DNA of 62,125 nt, taken from positions 1 to 62,125 of the forward strand of contig JAHDXR010000019.1 in NCBI GenBank assembly GCA_023384105.1. Reading direction: 5' to 3'. The notes beneath the pieces were generated by a model that saw only the letters and a list, made by a program, of their open reading frames with translations, made no database searches and was not told where the DNA came from. This document shows positions 51,253-60,800 of this stretch, one piece after another (positions within the stretch are counted from its first letter, which is position 1; each line of letters starts with the position of its first letter). Both the position numbers and the translations under genes were made by a program. The DNA is from Hyphomonadaceae bacterium (GTDB lineage Bacteria > Pseudomonadota > Alphaproteobacteria > Caulobacterales > Aquidulcibacteraceae).

Positions 51253-53058
51253 ATGATCCCGCGCGACAGAATCCGCAACTTCTCCATCGTGGCCCACATC
51301 GACCACGGCAAATCGACCCTGAGCGACCGGCTGATTCAGCAGACGGGGGCGATGTCGGCGCGGGAGATGACGAGCCAGGTCCTGGATTCGATGGATATCG
51401 AGAAGGAACGCGGCATCACGATCAAGGCGCAGACCGTACGCCTCGACTACAAGGCCAAGGACGGGAACGATTACGTCCTCAACCTCATGGACACGCCCGG
51501 CCACGTCGACTTCGCCTATGAAGTCTCCCGCAGCCTCGCCGCCTGCGAAGGCGCGCTCCTGGTGGTGGATGCGAGCCAGGGGGTGGAGGCGCAGACTTTG
51601 GCCAACGTCTATCAGGCGCTGGACAACGACCTCGAGATCGTGCCGGTGCTCAACAAGATCGACCTGCCGGCGGCGGAGCCGGAGCGGGTGAAGGCGCAGA
51701 TCGAGGAGGTGATCGGCCTCGACGCCTCGAACGCCATCCTGGCCTCGGGCAAGACCGGCGAGGGGATCGATGCGCTGCTGGAGGCCATCGTCACCCGCCT
51801 GCCGCCGCCCAAGTCCGGCGATCCCAACGCGCCGCTCAAGGCCATGCTGGTCGACGCCTGGTACGACGCCTATCTCGGCGTCGTCGTGCTGTTCCGCGTC
51901 ATCGACGGCGTGGTGAAGAAGGGCATGCGCATCAGGCTGATGCAGACCGGCGCCGATTACAACGTCGATACGCTCGGCGTGCTGCGCCCCAAGCGCCAGG
52001 ACGTGGCCGAACTCGGCCCCGGCGAAATCGGCGTGCTCACCGCCAGCATCAAGGAAGTGGCTGATGCGCGCGTCGGCGACACCATCACCGAATATCGCCG
52101 CGAAACCGCCGAAGCGCTGCCGGGCTTCAAGCCGGCCCAGCCGGTCGTGTTTTGCGGCCTGTTCCCGCAGGACGCGGCCAATTTCGAAGACCTGCGCGCG
52201 GCTATGGCGAAGCTGCGCCTCAACGACGCCAGCTTCAGCTACGAAATGGAGACCTCCGCCGCGCTCGGCTTCGGCTTCCGCTGCGGCTTCCTGGGGCTGT
52301 TGCACCTCGAGATCATCCAGGAGCGGCTGAGCCGCGAGTTCGATCTCGACCTGATCGCGACGGCGCCGAGCGTCGTCTACAAGGTGCACATGAACGATGG
52401 CAGCTTGAAGGAGCTGCACAATCCGGCCGATCTTCCCGACGTCGTTCACATCAAGGAAATCGAAGAGCCCTGGATCAAGGCGACGCTGCTCACCCCCGAC
52501 GACTATCTCGGCGCCATCATCAAGCTCTGTCAGGATCGCCGCGGCGTGCAGAAGGATCTCTCTTACGTCGGCTCGCGGGCGATGCTGGTTTATGAGCTGC
52601 CGCTCAACGAAGTCGTGTTCGATTTCTACGACCGGCTGAAAAGCATCTCCAAAGGCTACGCCAGCTTCGACTACCAGATCATCGATCACCGCCCCGGCGA
52701 CCTGGTGAAGATGTCGATCCTGGTGAACGACGAGCCGGTCGACGCGCTGGCCATGCTGGTGCACCGCGCGCGCGCTGAATCGCGCGGCCGCGCCATGTGC
52801 GAGAAGCTGAAGGAACTGATCCCGCAGCACCTGTTCAAGATTCCGATCCAGGCCGCCATCGGCGGCCGTATCATCGCCCGCGAGACGATCTCGGCGCTGC
52901 GCAAGGACGTGACGGCGAAGTGCTACGGCGGCGACGCCTCGCGCAAGCGCAAGCTGCTCGACAAGCAGAAAGAAGGCAAAAAGCGCATGCGCCAGTTCGG
53001 GAAGGTGGAAATCCCCCAGGAAGCGTTCATTGCGGCGCTGAAGATGGATGGGGATTGA
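51253..53058 (+). CDS. lepA: Elongation factor 4 (LepA)
   Basis: 601 residues, the normal LepA length. The ATG at 51253 gives the usual N-terminus [26 protein letters not shown] with the G1 motif; longer in-frame extensions are not family-like. G domain ([21 protein letters not shown]), then EF-G-like domains and the LepA-specific C-terminal end with [17 protein letters not shown] membrane/cytosol GTPase that back-translocates ribosomes under ionic stress. The following DUF4258 gene overlaps its stop. Confidence 0.98.
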   Translation: MIPRDRIRNFSIVAHIDHGKSTLSDRLIQQTGAMSAREMTSQVLDSMDIEKERGITIKAQTVRLDYKAKDGNDYVLNLMDTPGHVDFAYEVSRSLAACEGALLVVDASQGVEAQTLANVYQALDNDLEIVPVLNKIDLPAAEPERVKAQIEEVIGLDASNAILASGKTGEGIDALLEAIVTRLPPPKSGDPNAPLKAMLVDAWYDAYLGVVVLFRVIDGVVKKGMRIRLMQTGADYNVDTLGVLRPKRQDVAELGPGEIGVLTASIKEVADARVGDTITEYRRETAEALPGFKPAQPVVFCGLFPQDAANFEDLRAAMAKLRLNDASFSYEMETSAALGFGFRCGFLGLLHLEIIQERLSREFDLDLIATAPSVVYKVHMNDGSLKELHNPADLPDVVHIKEIEEPWIKATLLTPDDYLGAIIKLCQDRRGVQKDLSYVGSRAMLVYELPLNEVVFDFYDRLKSISKGYASFDYQIIDHRPGDLVKMSILVNDEPVDALAMLVHRARAESRGRAMCEKLKELIPQHLFKIPIQAAIGGRIIARETISALRKDVTAKCYGGDASRKRKLLDKQKEGKKRMRQFGKVEIPQEAFIAALKMDGD

Positions 53059-53315
53059 GCATAAAGCCCATTGTACTCACCGATCACGCGAGCGTGGCTC
53101 TGGTTGAGCGCGGGCTGGACGTCGCGTGGGTGGAGCGCACGGTTCGTGAGCCGGAATGGACAGAGCCTGATCCGTTCGATCCCGCGTTGGAGCGCCGTTT
53201 CCGTGCAACGCCGGAGCGGGACGGCCGCATTCTGCGAGTGGTTTGCAGCGAGGATGATGCTATAATAAATATTATAACCGTCTTCCTGGATCGACGGGCG
53301 CGGAGACCAACATGA
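53055..53315 (+). CDS. DUF4258-family protein, putative toxin
   Basis: 86 residues starting at TTG 53055, which overlaps the lepA stop (TTGA). DUF4258 pattern: [44 protein letters not shown], and [12 protein letters not shown]. Proteins of this kind are paired with DUF2283 in predicted type II toxin-antitoxin modules. The end of the gene carries rare ATA Ile codons and a perfect AT palindrome. It is likely co-translated with lepA only if its weak start is used. Confidence 0.75.
   Translation: MSIKPIVLTDHASVALVERGLDVAWVERTVREPEWTEPDPFDPALERRFRATPERDGRILRVVCSEDDAIINIITVFLDRRARRPT
53261..53276. promoter_or_regulatory. Perfect 7-2-7 AT palindrome inside the putative toxin gene
   Basis: TATAATAAATATTATA is a perfect inverted repeat with a two-base centre and contains a consensus -10 TATAAT. 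It lies 36 bases before the DUF2283 start. In a GC-rich genome this stands out and could give the antitoxin its own promoter or operator. Confidence 0.5.
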
Positions 53316-53506
53316 GCGTGCGCCTCCACTATGATGCGAAGAACAATGCCGCCTATCTGCGCTTCTCGACCGAGCCTGTCGTTGAGAGCGAAGAGGTCGC
53401 GCCGGGGGTCGTGTTCGACTATGACGCCGAGGGGCGCATGGTCGGTATGGAAGTGCTCCGTGCGAGGGAGCACTTGCCGGCGGATGCGCTAGTTGCGGCG
53501 GAATAG
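53312..53506 (+). CDS. DUF2283-family protein, putative antitoxin
   Basis: 64 residues; the ATG at 53312 overlaps the DUF4258 stop by ATGA. DUF2283 pattern: LHYDAKNNAAYLRFSTEPVVESEEVAPGVVFDYDAEGRMVGMEVLRA. Predicted antitoxin partner. No DNA-binding domain is evident, so regulation of the module would need another factor or the protein complex itself. Confidence 0.8.
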   Translation: MSVRLHYDAKNNAAYLRFSTEPVVESEEVAPGVVFDYDAEGRMVGMEVLRAREHLPADALVAAE

Positions 53507-53669
53507 GGCGGAGAAGCCGGCGGGCTGGGCTCTGGACCAGGCGAAACGAGGATAGACAATCGCTATATCCTCCCCCTCGACAGCCTCTACATTTCTGACA
53601 CATCGAGCGATTTTCGCTCTCTACAGCGTGCAAATCCGACTGCACTGAAGCGGCGATACGCTTGCGGTC

Positions 53670-54524
53670 ATGAGCACGAACAAGAAGCAACCTTACAAGA
53701 TCGTTGGCCCGGCGACTTGGGAGTTGATCAGGGCCTCATATCTGGCGGGCGAGTCCGCTGCGACGCTGGCCGAACGTTACGACGTCAGCCAGCACGCGAT
53801 CCGCAGGCGCGCGACGCTGGAGCGGTGGACCAAGCGCGCCTATGCAGAAGCGCTCGAAGCGCGCGGGCTGCCGCCGCCGGAGAGGCCGCCCAAGCTGAAC
53901 GTCGCCGCGCGCTTCGCTGCGGGCTACGCCCCGGCGCCTCCGCCGTCTGAACCGGAGCATCCGTTCATGGAGCTGGTGGCGGCGTTGAAGGAAGCGTCGG
54001 CGGCGGCGGAAGGCGCGCAGGCGCGCGCGTTCGACGAAGCGGCGGCGCGGCCGCCGTCGGAGCAAGCGGCGGAGCTGGAGCGGCGCGCGCTGGCGCAGGT
54101 CGCGGCGGCGCTGGAGAAGGGCAAGGCCGGCGATGCGAAAGCGCTCGCGGCCCTGGCAGAGCAGATGCGCAAGCGCGTGGAGGAGGAGCGCGCGGCGCAG
54201 GCGGCGGAAACGGAGGCCGAGGAGCGCGGCGCGGCGATGATGGAGGAGATGGCGATGCAGCTGTTCGGCAAGGTCGCCTATCTCGCCGGCGCGATGGTGC
54301 ATAGCCCGGCCACGGCTCCGGCGGCGTTCCTGGCGCTGATCAAACGCTGGCGCGAGCTCAATCTGGGCGAGGACGAAGAGGATGCGGAGAAGCGCGCGGC
54401 GAAGATCGCCGAGGCGCATGCACGTTACGTTGACGGTTCGTGGGTCGAGACGACGCCGGAGGACGTGCGTGAATATCTTGCGGGGCGCTGGGCGGAAATG
54501 CGCGTGCGGATGGAGACGCTCTGA
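53670..54524 (+). CDS. Hypothetical protein with N-terminal helix-turn-helix
   Basis: 284 residues. The N-terminal WELIRASYLAGESAATLAERYDVSQHAIRRRATLERW (about 17-53) looks like a homeodomain-type HTH as in phage-terminase small-subunit-like proteins. The middle (about 100-190) is a long Ala/Glu-rich coiled-coil region, and the C-terminus is acidic. There is no Shine-Dalgarno before ATG 53670. No phage neighbours exist here, so a chromosomal DNA-binding protein is as likely. Function unknown. Confidence 0.72.
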   Translation: MSTNKKQPYKIVGPATWELIRASYLAGESAATLAERYDVSQHAIRRRATLERWTKRAYAEALEARGLPPPERPPKLNVAARFAAGYAPAPPPSEPEHPFMELVAALKEASAAAEGAQARAFDEAAARPPSEQAAELERRALAQVAAALEKGKAGDAKALAALAEQMRKRVEEERAAQAAETEAEERGAAMMEEMAMQLFGKVAYLAGAMVHSPATAPAAFLALIKRWRELNLGEDEEDAEKRAAKIAEAHARYVDGSWVETTPEDVREYLAGRWAEMRVRMETL

Positions 54525-54583
54525 GCTGCGCCGGCATGGGGCAGGCGCAGCTCACGGACGAGGCGCGTCCTACGCCCGCGATC

Positions 54584-54997
54584 TCACTTGCGCTCCTTCA
54601 GCAGGTCGCGGATTTCCGCGAGCAGCTTGATGTCTTCGGGCTTCTCGGGCGCGCTGGCCGGCGCGGCCTCTTGCTTGCGCTTCATCTGGTTGATGGCTTT
54701 CACCAGCCAGAAGATCACCCACGCGACGATGAGGAAGCTGATCAAAGTGGTGATGAACTTGCCGTAGTTGATCGTCACCGGCGCCGCGTCGGGCGGCGCG
54801 AGCGGCGACTGCGGCAAGGTGATGGCGAGATCGGAGAAATCGAGCCCGCCGGTGATCCAGCCGATCGGCGGCATCACCATGTCGTTCACCAGCGATTGCA
54901 CGATGCCGTTGAACGCCGCGCCGATGATCACGCCGACGGCGAGATCGACGACGTTTCCCTTGAGCGCGAACTCGCGGAATTCCTTGATGATCGACAT
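54584..54997 (-). CDS. mscL: Large-conductance mechanosensitive channel
   Basis: 137 residues from the ATG at 54997; the frame continues upstream as antisense of the next gene, which is not real. MscL: N-terminal [33 protein letters not shown] (first helix), the second helix [20 protein letters not shown], and a C-terminal helix with [19 protein letters not shown] pentameric inner-membrane channel that opens under hypo-osmotic tension. Confidence 0.97.
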   Translation of the reverse strand: MSIIKEFREFALKGNVVDLAVGVIIGAAFNGIVQSLVNDMVMPPIGWITGGLDFSDLAITLPQSPLAPPDAAPVTINYGKFITTLISFLIVAWVIFWLVKAINQMKRKQEAAPASAPEKPEDIKLLAEIRDLLKERK

Positions 54998-55090
54998 GGC
55001 TGTTCTCCCTCGGGACGCCGCGGAGATTGACATACCGCACCCGTCGCTGCCAATCATTGGCCTCGTGGGCCGAGCTCTTGGGGGAGTCGC

Positions 55091-56116
55091 TTGAAACTCG
55101 CAACGATCTGGCGCGTCATTTGGCCGGAGCGCGGGCCGCTGTTCGCCGTGACCGGCGGCATCGTCAGCCTGCTCAGCGACTTCACCAGCTTCCTGGCGAA
55201 CATTGCGAATCCGAATCTTCTGGTTTGGCCGCTGGTGGCGCTGGCCGGCCTGTTGGCGTGGTTCTGCTTCGGCCGCGTCGGCGCGGCGAAGGAGCCGCCG
55301 GAAAAGACCGAAGAGGCGGTGCAGTGCCGCGAATGCGACGCCTTCCGCGTCATGCTGTTCGCGAGCGCCGGGGTGGCGCTGCTGCTGATGGCGGGGCAGG
55401 GCGAGACCGCGACCGAGCGCTTCGGCCGCCAGCTCGGCGTGATCCAGGAGCAGGTGGCGGACATCGCCGAAGACACCACCGCCATTCGCGACGTCACCTC
55501 GTCGGCGGAACTGGTGCGCAGTCCGCGGTCGGCGGCGGATTTCTACCGCAACGCGTGGATTCACTCGATGGTGCGCCGCGACGCCGACCAGGCCTGGGCC
55601 TCGATCCAGGAACTCTATCGGCGCCACACGCCGAACAAGCTCGATGCGGCCGAACTCTATTTCAGCACCGGCCGCACGCATCTGACGCGCGACCAGCTTC
55701 TGGCGCAGATGGTCGACGTGGGCCGCTCGCGCCGCGACGCGGCGATGCTGGTCATCGCCGGGCGCAACATGGACTCGAACGACGATGCGTTCCGTCTCTA
55801 CGAGGAAGCGCGCGCCATCGATGCGGACATGCCGTTCGCCTACTGGGATGTCGCCCGCGTGCAGCTGATGCAAATCAGCGGTGGCGCCTCGGCGCAGGAG
55901 AACCTGGCAACCGCGCGGGCGACCGTCGTGGGCCACGAGCGCTTCCTTGAGGTGGCTTCGCGCAAGCCGGTGGCGAGCTATTTCTACCTGCCCCAGCATC
56001 AGGCGGATTTCGAAACGCTCGCGCGCAGCCAGCTGGACTCCTTCCGCCAGAACGCGGCCACCTGGGAGCGGATCGTGCAGCAGCAGCAGGAAATGGAAGC
56101 GCGCCGGCGGCGCTGA
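55091..56116 (+). CDS. Hypothetical membrane protein with CxxC and helical repeats
   Basis: 341 residues starting at TTG 55091 with GGGGGAG five bases upstream. Two or three N-terminal membrane helices, then [13 protein letters not shown] with a CxxC, then a soluble helical domain with tetratricopeptide-like segments ([41 protein letters not shown]) and a coiled-coil tail ([12 protein letters not shown]). No recognised family. Divergent from mscL. Possibly a membrane-anchored scaffold. Confidence 0.7.
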   Translation: MKLATIWRVIWPERGPLFAVTGGIVSLLSDFTSFLANIANPNLLVWPLVALAGLLAWFCFGRVGAAKEPPEKTEEAVQCRECDAFRVMLFASAGVALLLMAGQGETATERFGRQLGVIQEQVADIAEDTTAIRDVTSSAELVRSPRSAADFYRNAWIHSMVRRDADQAWASIQELYRRHTPNKLDAAELYFSTGRTHLTRDQLLAQMVDVGRSRRDAAMLVIAGRNMDSNDDAFRLYEEARAIDADMPFAYWDVARVQLMQISGGASAQENLATARATVVGHERFLEVASRKPVASYFYLPQHQADFETLARSQLDSFRQNAATWERIVQQQQEMEARRRR

Positions 56117-56121
56117 GGCGC

Positions 56122-56412
56122 CTACGGCTCTTCGCCGCCATTGACCTTGAGCCGGAGTTCCTTGCCCGGCTTGAAGAACGGCACCTTCTTGGCTTCGACC
56201 TTCACGGTGGCGCCGGTGCGCGGGTTGCGGCCGGTGCGGGCCTCGCGCTTGCGCACCGAGAAGGCCCCGAAGCCGCGCAGCTCGACGCGGCCGTCGCTGG
56301 CCAGGGCGAGCGCGATCTCCTCGAGCACCACGTCGACGGCGTGCTCGATCTCGGCCGCCTTCAGCGGGGCCATCTCTTCCTGCAGGCGGTTGACCAGCTC
56401 CGAGCGCAGCAT
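56122..56412 (-). CDS. ihfB: Integration host factor subunit beta
   Basis: 96 residues. HU/IHF fold: [10 protein letters not shown], then [25 protein letters not shown] with the DNA-intercalating arm and FFKPGKELR. The RPxTG-type arm and the place directly downstream of rpsA identify IHF-beta. Bends DNA in promoters and replication. It is separated from rpsA by 150 bases containing a terminator, so it probably has its own promoter as well. Confidence 0.93.
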   Translation of the reverse strand: MLRSELVNRLQEEMAPLKAAEIEHAVDVVLEEIALALASDGRVELRGFGAFSVRKREARTGRNPRTGATVKVEAKKVPFFKPGKELRLKVNGGEEP

Positions 56413-56496
56413 TGCGGAATTTCCCCTGTCCTTCTCATGGGATAGAGAACTGGCGCCGGCCCGCCGTCAACAGGCGAGCGGCTTGAAAACCAGCAG

Positions 56497-56530
56497 AAAA
56501 AACAAAAAACCCGGCGCTGGGGGCGCCGGG
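56497..56530 (-). terminator. Intrinsic terminator of rpsA
   Basis: Minus strand: stem CCCGGCGC (56530-56523) with GCGCCGGG (56517-56510), followed by a TTTTTTGTTTTTT tract. It lies 33 bases after the rpsA stop. Confidence 0.9.
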
Positions 56531-56562
56531 CTTTCCGTAGGGCCGTCCGGGACGGCTGCCTG

Positions 56563-58263
56563 TTATTGCTTGTTCTTCAGCGCAGCGCCCAGGATGTCGC
56601 CGAGCGAAGCGCCGGAGTCGGACGAGCCGAACTGGGCGATGGCTTCCTTCTCGTCGGCTAGTTCCATGGCCTTCACCGACAGCGAGACGCGCCGGCTCGA
56701 CTTGTCGAAGCCGGTCACCATCGCGTCGAGGCGGTCGCCGACCGAGAAGCGGTCGGCGCGCTGCTCCGAGCGATCGCGCGACAGGTCCGACTTGCGGATG
56801 AAGCTGCGCAGCGCGTTGCCCTCGCCGAACGCCACTTCGATGCCGCCCGACGCCACATCCACCACCTCGACGGTGAGGATCTGGCCCCGGCGATAATCGG
56901 CGTCGGCCATCGGGTCCGAAGCGACCTGCTTGATGCCGAGCGAGATGCGTTCCTTCTCGACGTCGACGTCGAGCACCTTGGCCTTCACCACGTCGCCCTT
57001 GTTGTAGCGGGCGAGGGCTTCTTCGCCCTGGGCGTCCCAGGCGATGTCGGAGAGGTGGACCATGCCGTCGAGTTCGGCGTTGAGGCCGACGAACAGGCCG
57101 AACTCGGTGATGTTCTTGACCTCGCCTTCGATGACCGAGCCGATCGGGTGTTCGGCCAGGAAGGCGTCCCACGGATTGGCCTGCACCTGCTTGATGCCGA
57201 GCGAGATGCGGCGCTTTTCGCCGTCCACGTCGAGCACCTGCACGTCGACTTCCTGAGACGTGCTCAGGATCTTCGACGGATGCAGGTTCTTCTTCGTCCA
57301 GCTCATTTCGCTGACGTGCACCAGGCCCTCGACGCCCGGCTCAAGCTCAACGAACGCGCCGTAATCGGTGATGTTGGTGACGCGGCCGGTGAACTTGCCG
57401 CCGGCCGGATATTTCGCGTCCACACCATCCCACGGATCGCTCATCAGCTGCTTCATGCCGAGGCTGATGCGCTGGGTGTCCGGGTTGATCTTGACGATCT
57501 GGACTTTCACCGTGTCGCCCACATTGAGCACCTGGCTCGGGTGGTTGACGCGCTTCCAGCTCATGTCGGTGACGTGCAGCAGGCCGTCGATGCCGCCCAG
57601 GTCCACGAACGCGCCGTAATCGGTGATGTTCTTCACAACACCTTCGCGCACTTCGCCTTCCTTCAGCTGGCCGACGATTTCCGCCCGCTCGCTGGCGCGG
57701 CTTTCTTCCAGCACAGCGCGGCGCGAGACGACGATATTGCCGCGCTGGCGGTCCATTTTCAGGATCGCGAAGGGTTGGACGATGTTCATCAGCGGGCCGA
57801 CATCGCGCACCGGGCGGATGTCCACCTGGCTGCCCGGCAGGAACGCGTTGGCGCCGCCGAGATCGACGGTGAAGCCGCCCTTCACGCGGCCGACGATCGC
57901 GCCATTGACGCTCTCTTGCGCGGCAAAACTTTTTTCCAGACGCGTCCAGGCTTCTTCGCGGCGCGCCTTCTCGCGGGAGACGACAGCGTCGCCGAGCGCG
58001 TTTTCGATGCGGTCGAGATAGACTTCGACGATGTCGCCCGGCTTCGGCTGGCCGGCGCCGTCGTCGATGAGAAATTCACGGAGCGGGATGCGGCCTTCGG
58101 TCTTGAGGCCGATATCGACCACCACGAAGTCGTGCTCGATGGCGACGACGGTGGCGGGGATGACGCGGCCTTCGACCATGCCGCGGGACGAGAAGCTTTC
58201 GTCCAGAAGCGACGCAAAGTCGTCGCGGGTCGGGTTGAGGGTGTTCTGGGCTTGAGACGCCAT
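56563..58263 (-). CDS. rpsA: 30S ribosomal protein S1
   Basis: 566 residues from the ATG at 58263; the frame continues upstream into the cmk-rpsA gap and is ignored. Six S1/OB repeats, each with the GxVxxxxxFGxFVxL-type core (for example [17 protein letters not shown] and [17 protein letters not shown]). Binds mRNA on the small subunit and allows initiation on leaders without strong Shine-Dalgarno sites, relevant since several genes here lack one. Order cmk-rpsA-ihfB is conserved. Confidence 0.97.
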   Translation of the reverse strand: MASQAQNTLNPTRDDFASLLDESFSSRGMVEGRVIPATVVAIEHDFVVVDIGLKTEGRIPLREFLIDDGAGQPKPGDIVEVYLDRIENALGDAVVSREKARREEAWTRLEKSFAAQESVNGAIVGRVKGGFTVDLGGANAFLPGSQVDIRPVRDVGPLMNIVQPFAILKMDRQRGNIVVSRRAVLEESRASERAEIVGQLKEGEVREGVVKNITDYGAFVDLGGIDGLLHVTDMSWKRVNHPSQVLNVGDTVKVQIVKINPDTQRISLGMKQLMSDPWDGVDAKYPAGGKFTGRVTNITDYGAFVELEPGVEGLVHVSEMSWTKKNLHPSKILSTSQEVDVQVLDVDGEKRRISLGIKQVQANPWDAFLAEHPIGSVIEGEVKNITEFGLFVGLNAELDGMVHLSDIAWDAQGEEALARYNKGDVVKAKVLDVDVEKERISLGIKQVASDPMADADYRRGQILTVEVVDVASGGIEVAFGEGNALRSFIRKSDLSRDRSEQRADRFSVGDRLDAMVTGFDKSSRRVSLSVKAMELADEKEAIAQFGSSDSGASLGDILGAALKNKQ

Positions 58264-58356
58264 ACGTGTACTTGCTCCAACATCGACAAGGGCCAGCCGG
58301 TTGGCTCCGGCGGTCTCGGCCGCACCATGCGGCCGTCCTTTTAGTCCGATCTTTTT

Positions 58357-58472
58357 GCTCCCCCGCACGCGGGGGAGCTGTCAGCGAAGCTGGCTGAGGG
58401 GGAGTTCAACGTCTCCCTCCGCTTTCCCCGGCTTAGCGCCGGGGTCGGCGCCTCTCCCGCAAGCGGGGGAGG
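58357..58472. repeat. Cluster of GC-rich inverted repeats (REP-like)
   Basis: GCTCCCCCGCACGCGGGGGAGC-type arms (58357-58378), CCCCGGCTTAGCGCCGGGG (58426-58444) and CCTCTCCCGCAAGCGGGGGA (58451-58470) occur in the 233-base cmk-rpsA gap. This resembles the intergenic palindromic repeats common in alphaproteobacteria. No transposase is present. It may mark the end of the cmk mRNA. Confidence 0.55.
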
Positions 58473-58496
58473 AAACAGCCCGAACCCAAAGACCGG

Positions 58497-59132
58497 TCAG
58501 GCCTTCGGGCTCGAAAGCGCCGCATCGACGATTGCGAAAGCGGCCTCTGCCGCGGCTTCTATAGATAGGGATGTCGTATCCAGCAAGTGAGCCCCCTCGG
58601 CCTGGCGCAGGGGGGAATCTTTGCGGTTCACGTCCCGGGCGTCGCGTTCGGCGATCTGGCGCTCCAGCTCCTCGAAGCCGATTTGCTCGCCCCGGGCGTG
58701 CAGCTCGGCCAGCCGCCGGCGGGTCCGTTCGGCCAGCGAGGCGGTCACGAACAGCTTCACGTCCGCGTCCGGGCAGATCACGGTGCCGATGTCGCGGCCG
58801 TCCAGAACGGCCCCGGCCGGGTCGGCGGCGAAGGCGCGCTGGGCGTTGCGGAGCACGGCGCGGACAGCGGGGATGGCGGCGACGGCGGAGGCGGCCATGC
58901 CGGCGGCGGAGGAGCGGATGCGGCTCTCGTCGATATGCTCAAGGTCCAGCGCTTCGGCGGCGGCGACCGCGACGGCCTCGTCCGTGGGATCGCCGCCGGC
59001 GTCGAGCACGGCCAAGCCCACGGCGCGGTAGAGCGAGCCGGTGTCGAGCCGCTTCAGGCCGTAGTGTTCAGCCAGCTGCCTGGCGATTGTGCCCTTGCCG
59101 GATGCAGTCGGCCCGTCGACGGCGATGATCAT
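58497..59132 (-). CDS. cmk: Cytidylate kinase
   Basis: 211 residues. N-terminal MIIAVDGPTASGKGTIARQLA (Walker A), LKRLDTGSLYRAVG, DGRDIGTVICPDADVKLFVTA and DSPLRQAEGAHLLDTTSL, the full cytidylate-kinase pattern. Phosphorylates CMP/dCMP with ATP. It is the first gene of the cmk-rpsA-ihfB run and is divergent from the flavin monooxygenase with a 95-base gap. Confidence 0.97.
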   Translation of the reverse strand: MIIAVDGPTASGKGTIARQLAEHYGLKRLDTGSLYRAVGLAVLDAGGDPTDEAVAVAAAEALDLEHIDESRIRSSAAGMAASAVAAIPAVRAVLRNAQRAFAADPAGAVLDGRDIGTVICPDADVKLFVTASLAERTRRRLAELHARGEQIGFEELERQIAERDARDVNRKDSPLRQAEGAHLLDTTSLSIEAAAEAAFAIVDAALSSPKA

Positions 59133-59227
59133 GGCCGTCGTCTAACAGCGAGCATCGCCGCTGGCGAGTATGGGTCTGCCGCTGCGTCCATCTTGACATG
59201 GCGTCACTGATTGCGCGGGATTCAGCG

Positions 59228-60736
59228 ATGAGCAGCGAACACTTCGACGTCATCGTTGTCGGCGCGGGCCTTTCGGGCGTCGGCGCCGGCTATCACCTCC
59301 AGAAGCACTGCCCCGACAAGAGCTATGTGATCCTTGAAGGGCGCGCAGCGATCGGCGGCACCTGGGACCTGTTCCGCTATCCCGGCATCCGCTCGGACAG
59401 CGACATGTTCACGCTGGGCTACGCCTTCAAGCCGTGGCGCGAGCAGAAGGCGATCGCCGACGGCCCCTCGATCCGCAAGTACGTCAACGAGACGGCGCGC
59501 GAGTACGGCATCGACCAGAAGATCCGCTTCAAGCACCAGGTGAGGCGCGCCTCGTGGTCGTCGCAGGACGAGCGCTGGACGGTGGAGGCCGAGCACGACG
59601 GGCAGCTGAGGCGCTTCACCGCCAAGTTCGTGCTCATGTGCGCCGGCTACTACCGCTACGATCAGGGCTATCTGCCGGACTGGCAGGGCATGGAGAGCTT
59701 CAAGGGCCAGATCGTCCATCCGCAGCACTGGCCGGAGGACCTCGATTACGGCGGCAAGCGCGTGGTGGTGATCGGCTCCGGCGCGACGGCGGTGACGCTG
59801 GTGCCGGCGATGACCGACAAGGCCGCCCAGGTCACCATGCTGCAGCGCTCGCCGACCTACATGATCTCGCAGCCGGCGGAGGATAAACTCGCCAACTGGA
59901 TGGCGCGGCGCCTGCCGGTGGGCCTCGCCTACGATCTCACGCGCTTTCGCAAGATCATCATGCAGCAGCTGTTCTTCCGCCTGGCGCGGTCGCGGCCGGG
60001 CAAGACGCGCGAACGGCTGCTCGCCCTGATCCGCGAACAGCTCGGCCCCGACTTCGACATGGAGACGCACTTCACGCCCAGCTACAATCCATGGGAGCAG
60101 CGGCTCTGTCTGGTGCCGGACAACGACATGTTCCTGGCCATGAAGGAAGGCAAGGCTTCGGTCGTCACCGATCACATCGAGCGCTTCACCGAGAAGGGGC
60201 TGAAGCTGAAGTCCGGCCGGGAGCTGGAAGCCGACATCGTCGTCACGGCGACCGGCCTCAGTCTGCAGATGCTGGGCGGCGCGGACGTGTTCGTCGACGG
60301 CGAGAAGATCGATACCGGCAAGACGCACGCCTATAAGGGCACGATGCTGTCTGACGTGCCGAACCTCGTCTTCGTGTTCGGCTACACGAATGCGTCGTGG
60401 ACGCTGCGCGCCGACCTGATCCTCGAATATGCGTGCCGCCTGATCAACTATCTGGACGATTACGGCCTCGCCTCGGCGACGCCGCGGTTCGATCCGGCGG
60501 GCTACGAGGATCGTCCGTTCGTGGATTTCTCGTCCGGCTATTTCCAGCGCGTGGCGCACCTGCTGCCGAAGCAGACGTCGCGTGCGCCATGGAAGCAGAA
60601 CCAGAGCTATGCGCACGATCTGATGGACCTGCGCTACGGCGTGCTGGAGGACGGCGTGCTGGAGTTTAAGCGCGCTAAAGCCGGTGTTGAGCCCGGCGTA
60701 CAGGCTGATGCGGCGAAGGCCGAACCGGTTGGATAA
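59228..60736 (+). CDS. Flavin-containing monooxygenase, Baeyer-Villiger type
   Basis: 502 residues from the ATG at 59228; an in-frame ATG at 59198 is the alternative. FAD site VIVVGAGLSGVGAGYHL, then the fingerprint FKGQIVHPQHWPED, matching FxGxxxHxxxWP of type I Baeyer-Villiger monooxygenases, and the NADPH site VVVIGSGATAVTL. Such enzymes insert oxygen next to a ketone or hydroxylate/oxidise hydrophobic molecules. It is outside the island, but its chemistry would suit a terpenoid or steroid ketone; the link is speculative. Confidence 0.93.
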   Translation: MSSEHFDVIVVGAGLSGVGAGYHLQKHCPDKSYVILEGRAAIGGTWDLFRYPGIRSDSDMFTLGYAFKPWREQKAIADGPSIRKYVNETAREYGIDQKIRFKHQVRRASWSSQDERWTVEAEHDGQLRRFTAKFVLMCAGYYRYDQGYLPDWQGMESFKGQIVHPQHWPEDLDYGGKRVVVIGSGATAVTLVPAMTDKAAQVTMLQRSPTYMISQPAEDKLANWMARRLPVGLAYDLTRFRKIIMQQLFFRLARSRPGKTRERLLALIREQLGPDFDMETHFTPSYNPWEQRLCLVPDNDMFLAMKEGKASVVTDHIERFTEKGLKLKSGRELEADIVVTATGLSLQMLGGADVFVDGEKIDTGKTHAYKGTMLSDVPNLVFVFGYTNASWTLRADLILEYACRLINYLDDYGLASATPRFDPAGYEDRPFVDFSSGYFQRVAHLLPKQTSRAPWKQNQSYAHDLMDLRYGVLEDGVLEFKRAKAGVEPGVQADAAKAEPVG

Positions 60737-60800
60737 AGCTCTGGCGTGCGGAGGGGGCCTGCGTTACCAGCCGGTGATCTGCATCGGCTGAGGGGCGCGC

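Noticed and set aside
53670-54524. Prophage remnant suggested by terminase-like helix-turn-helix
   Set aside because: No other phage gene, integrase or attachment site is near; a single HTH protein is not enough.
54998-55999. Upstream extension of the mscL frame
   Set aside because: Antisense to the hypothetical membrane protein; MscL begins canonically at [10 protein letters not shown].
58357-58472. CRISPR-like repeat array
   Set aside because: The repeats are different short palindromes without regular spacers; better explained as REP-like hairpins.
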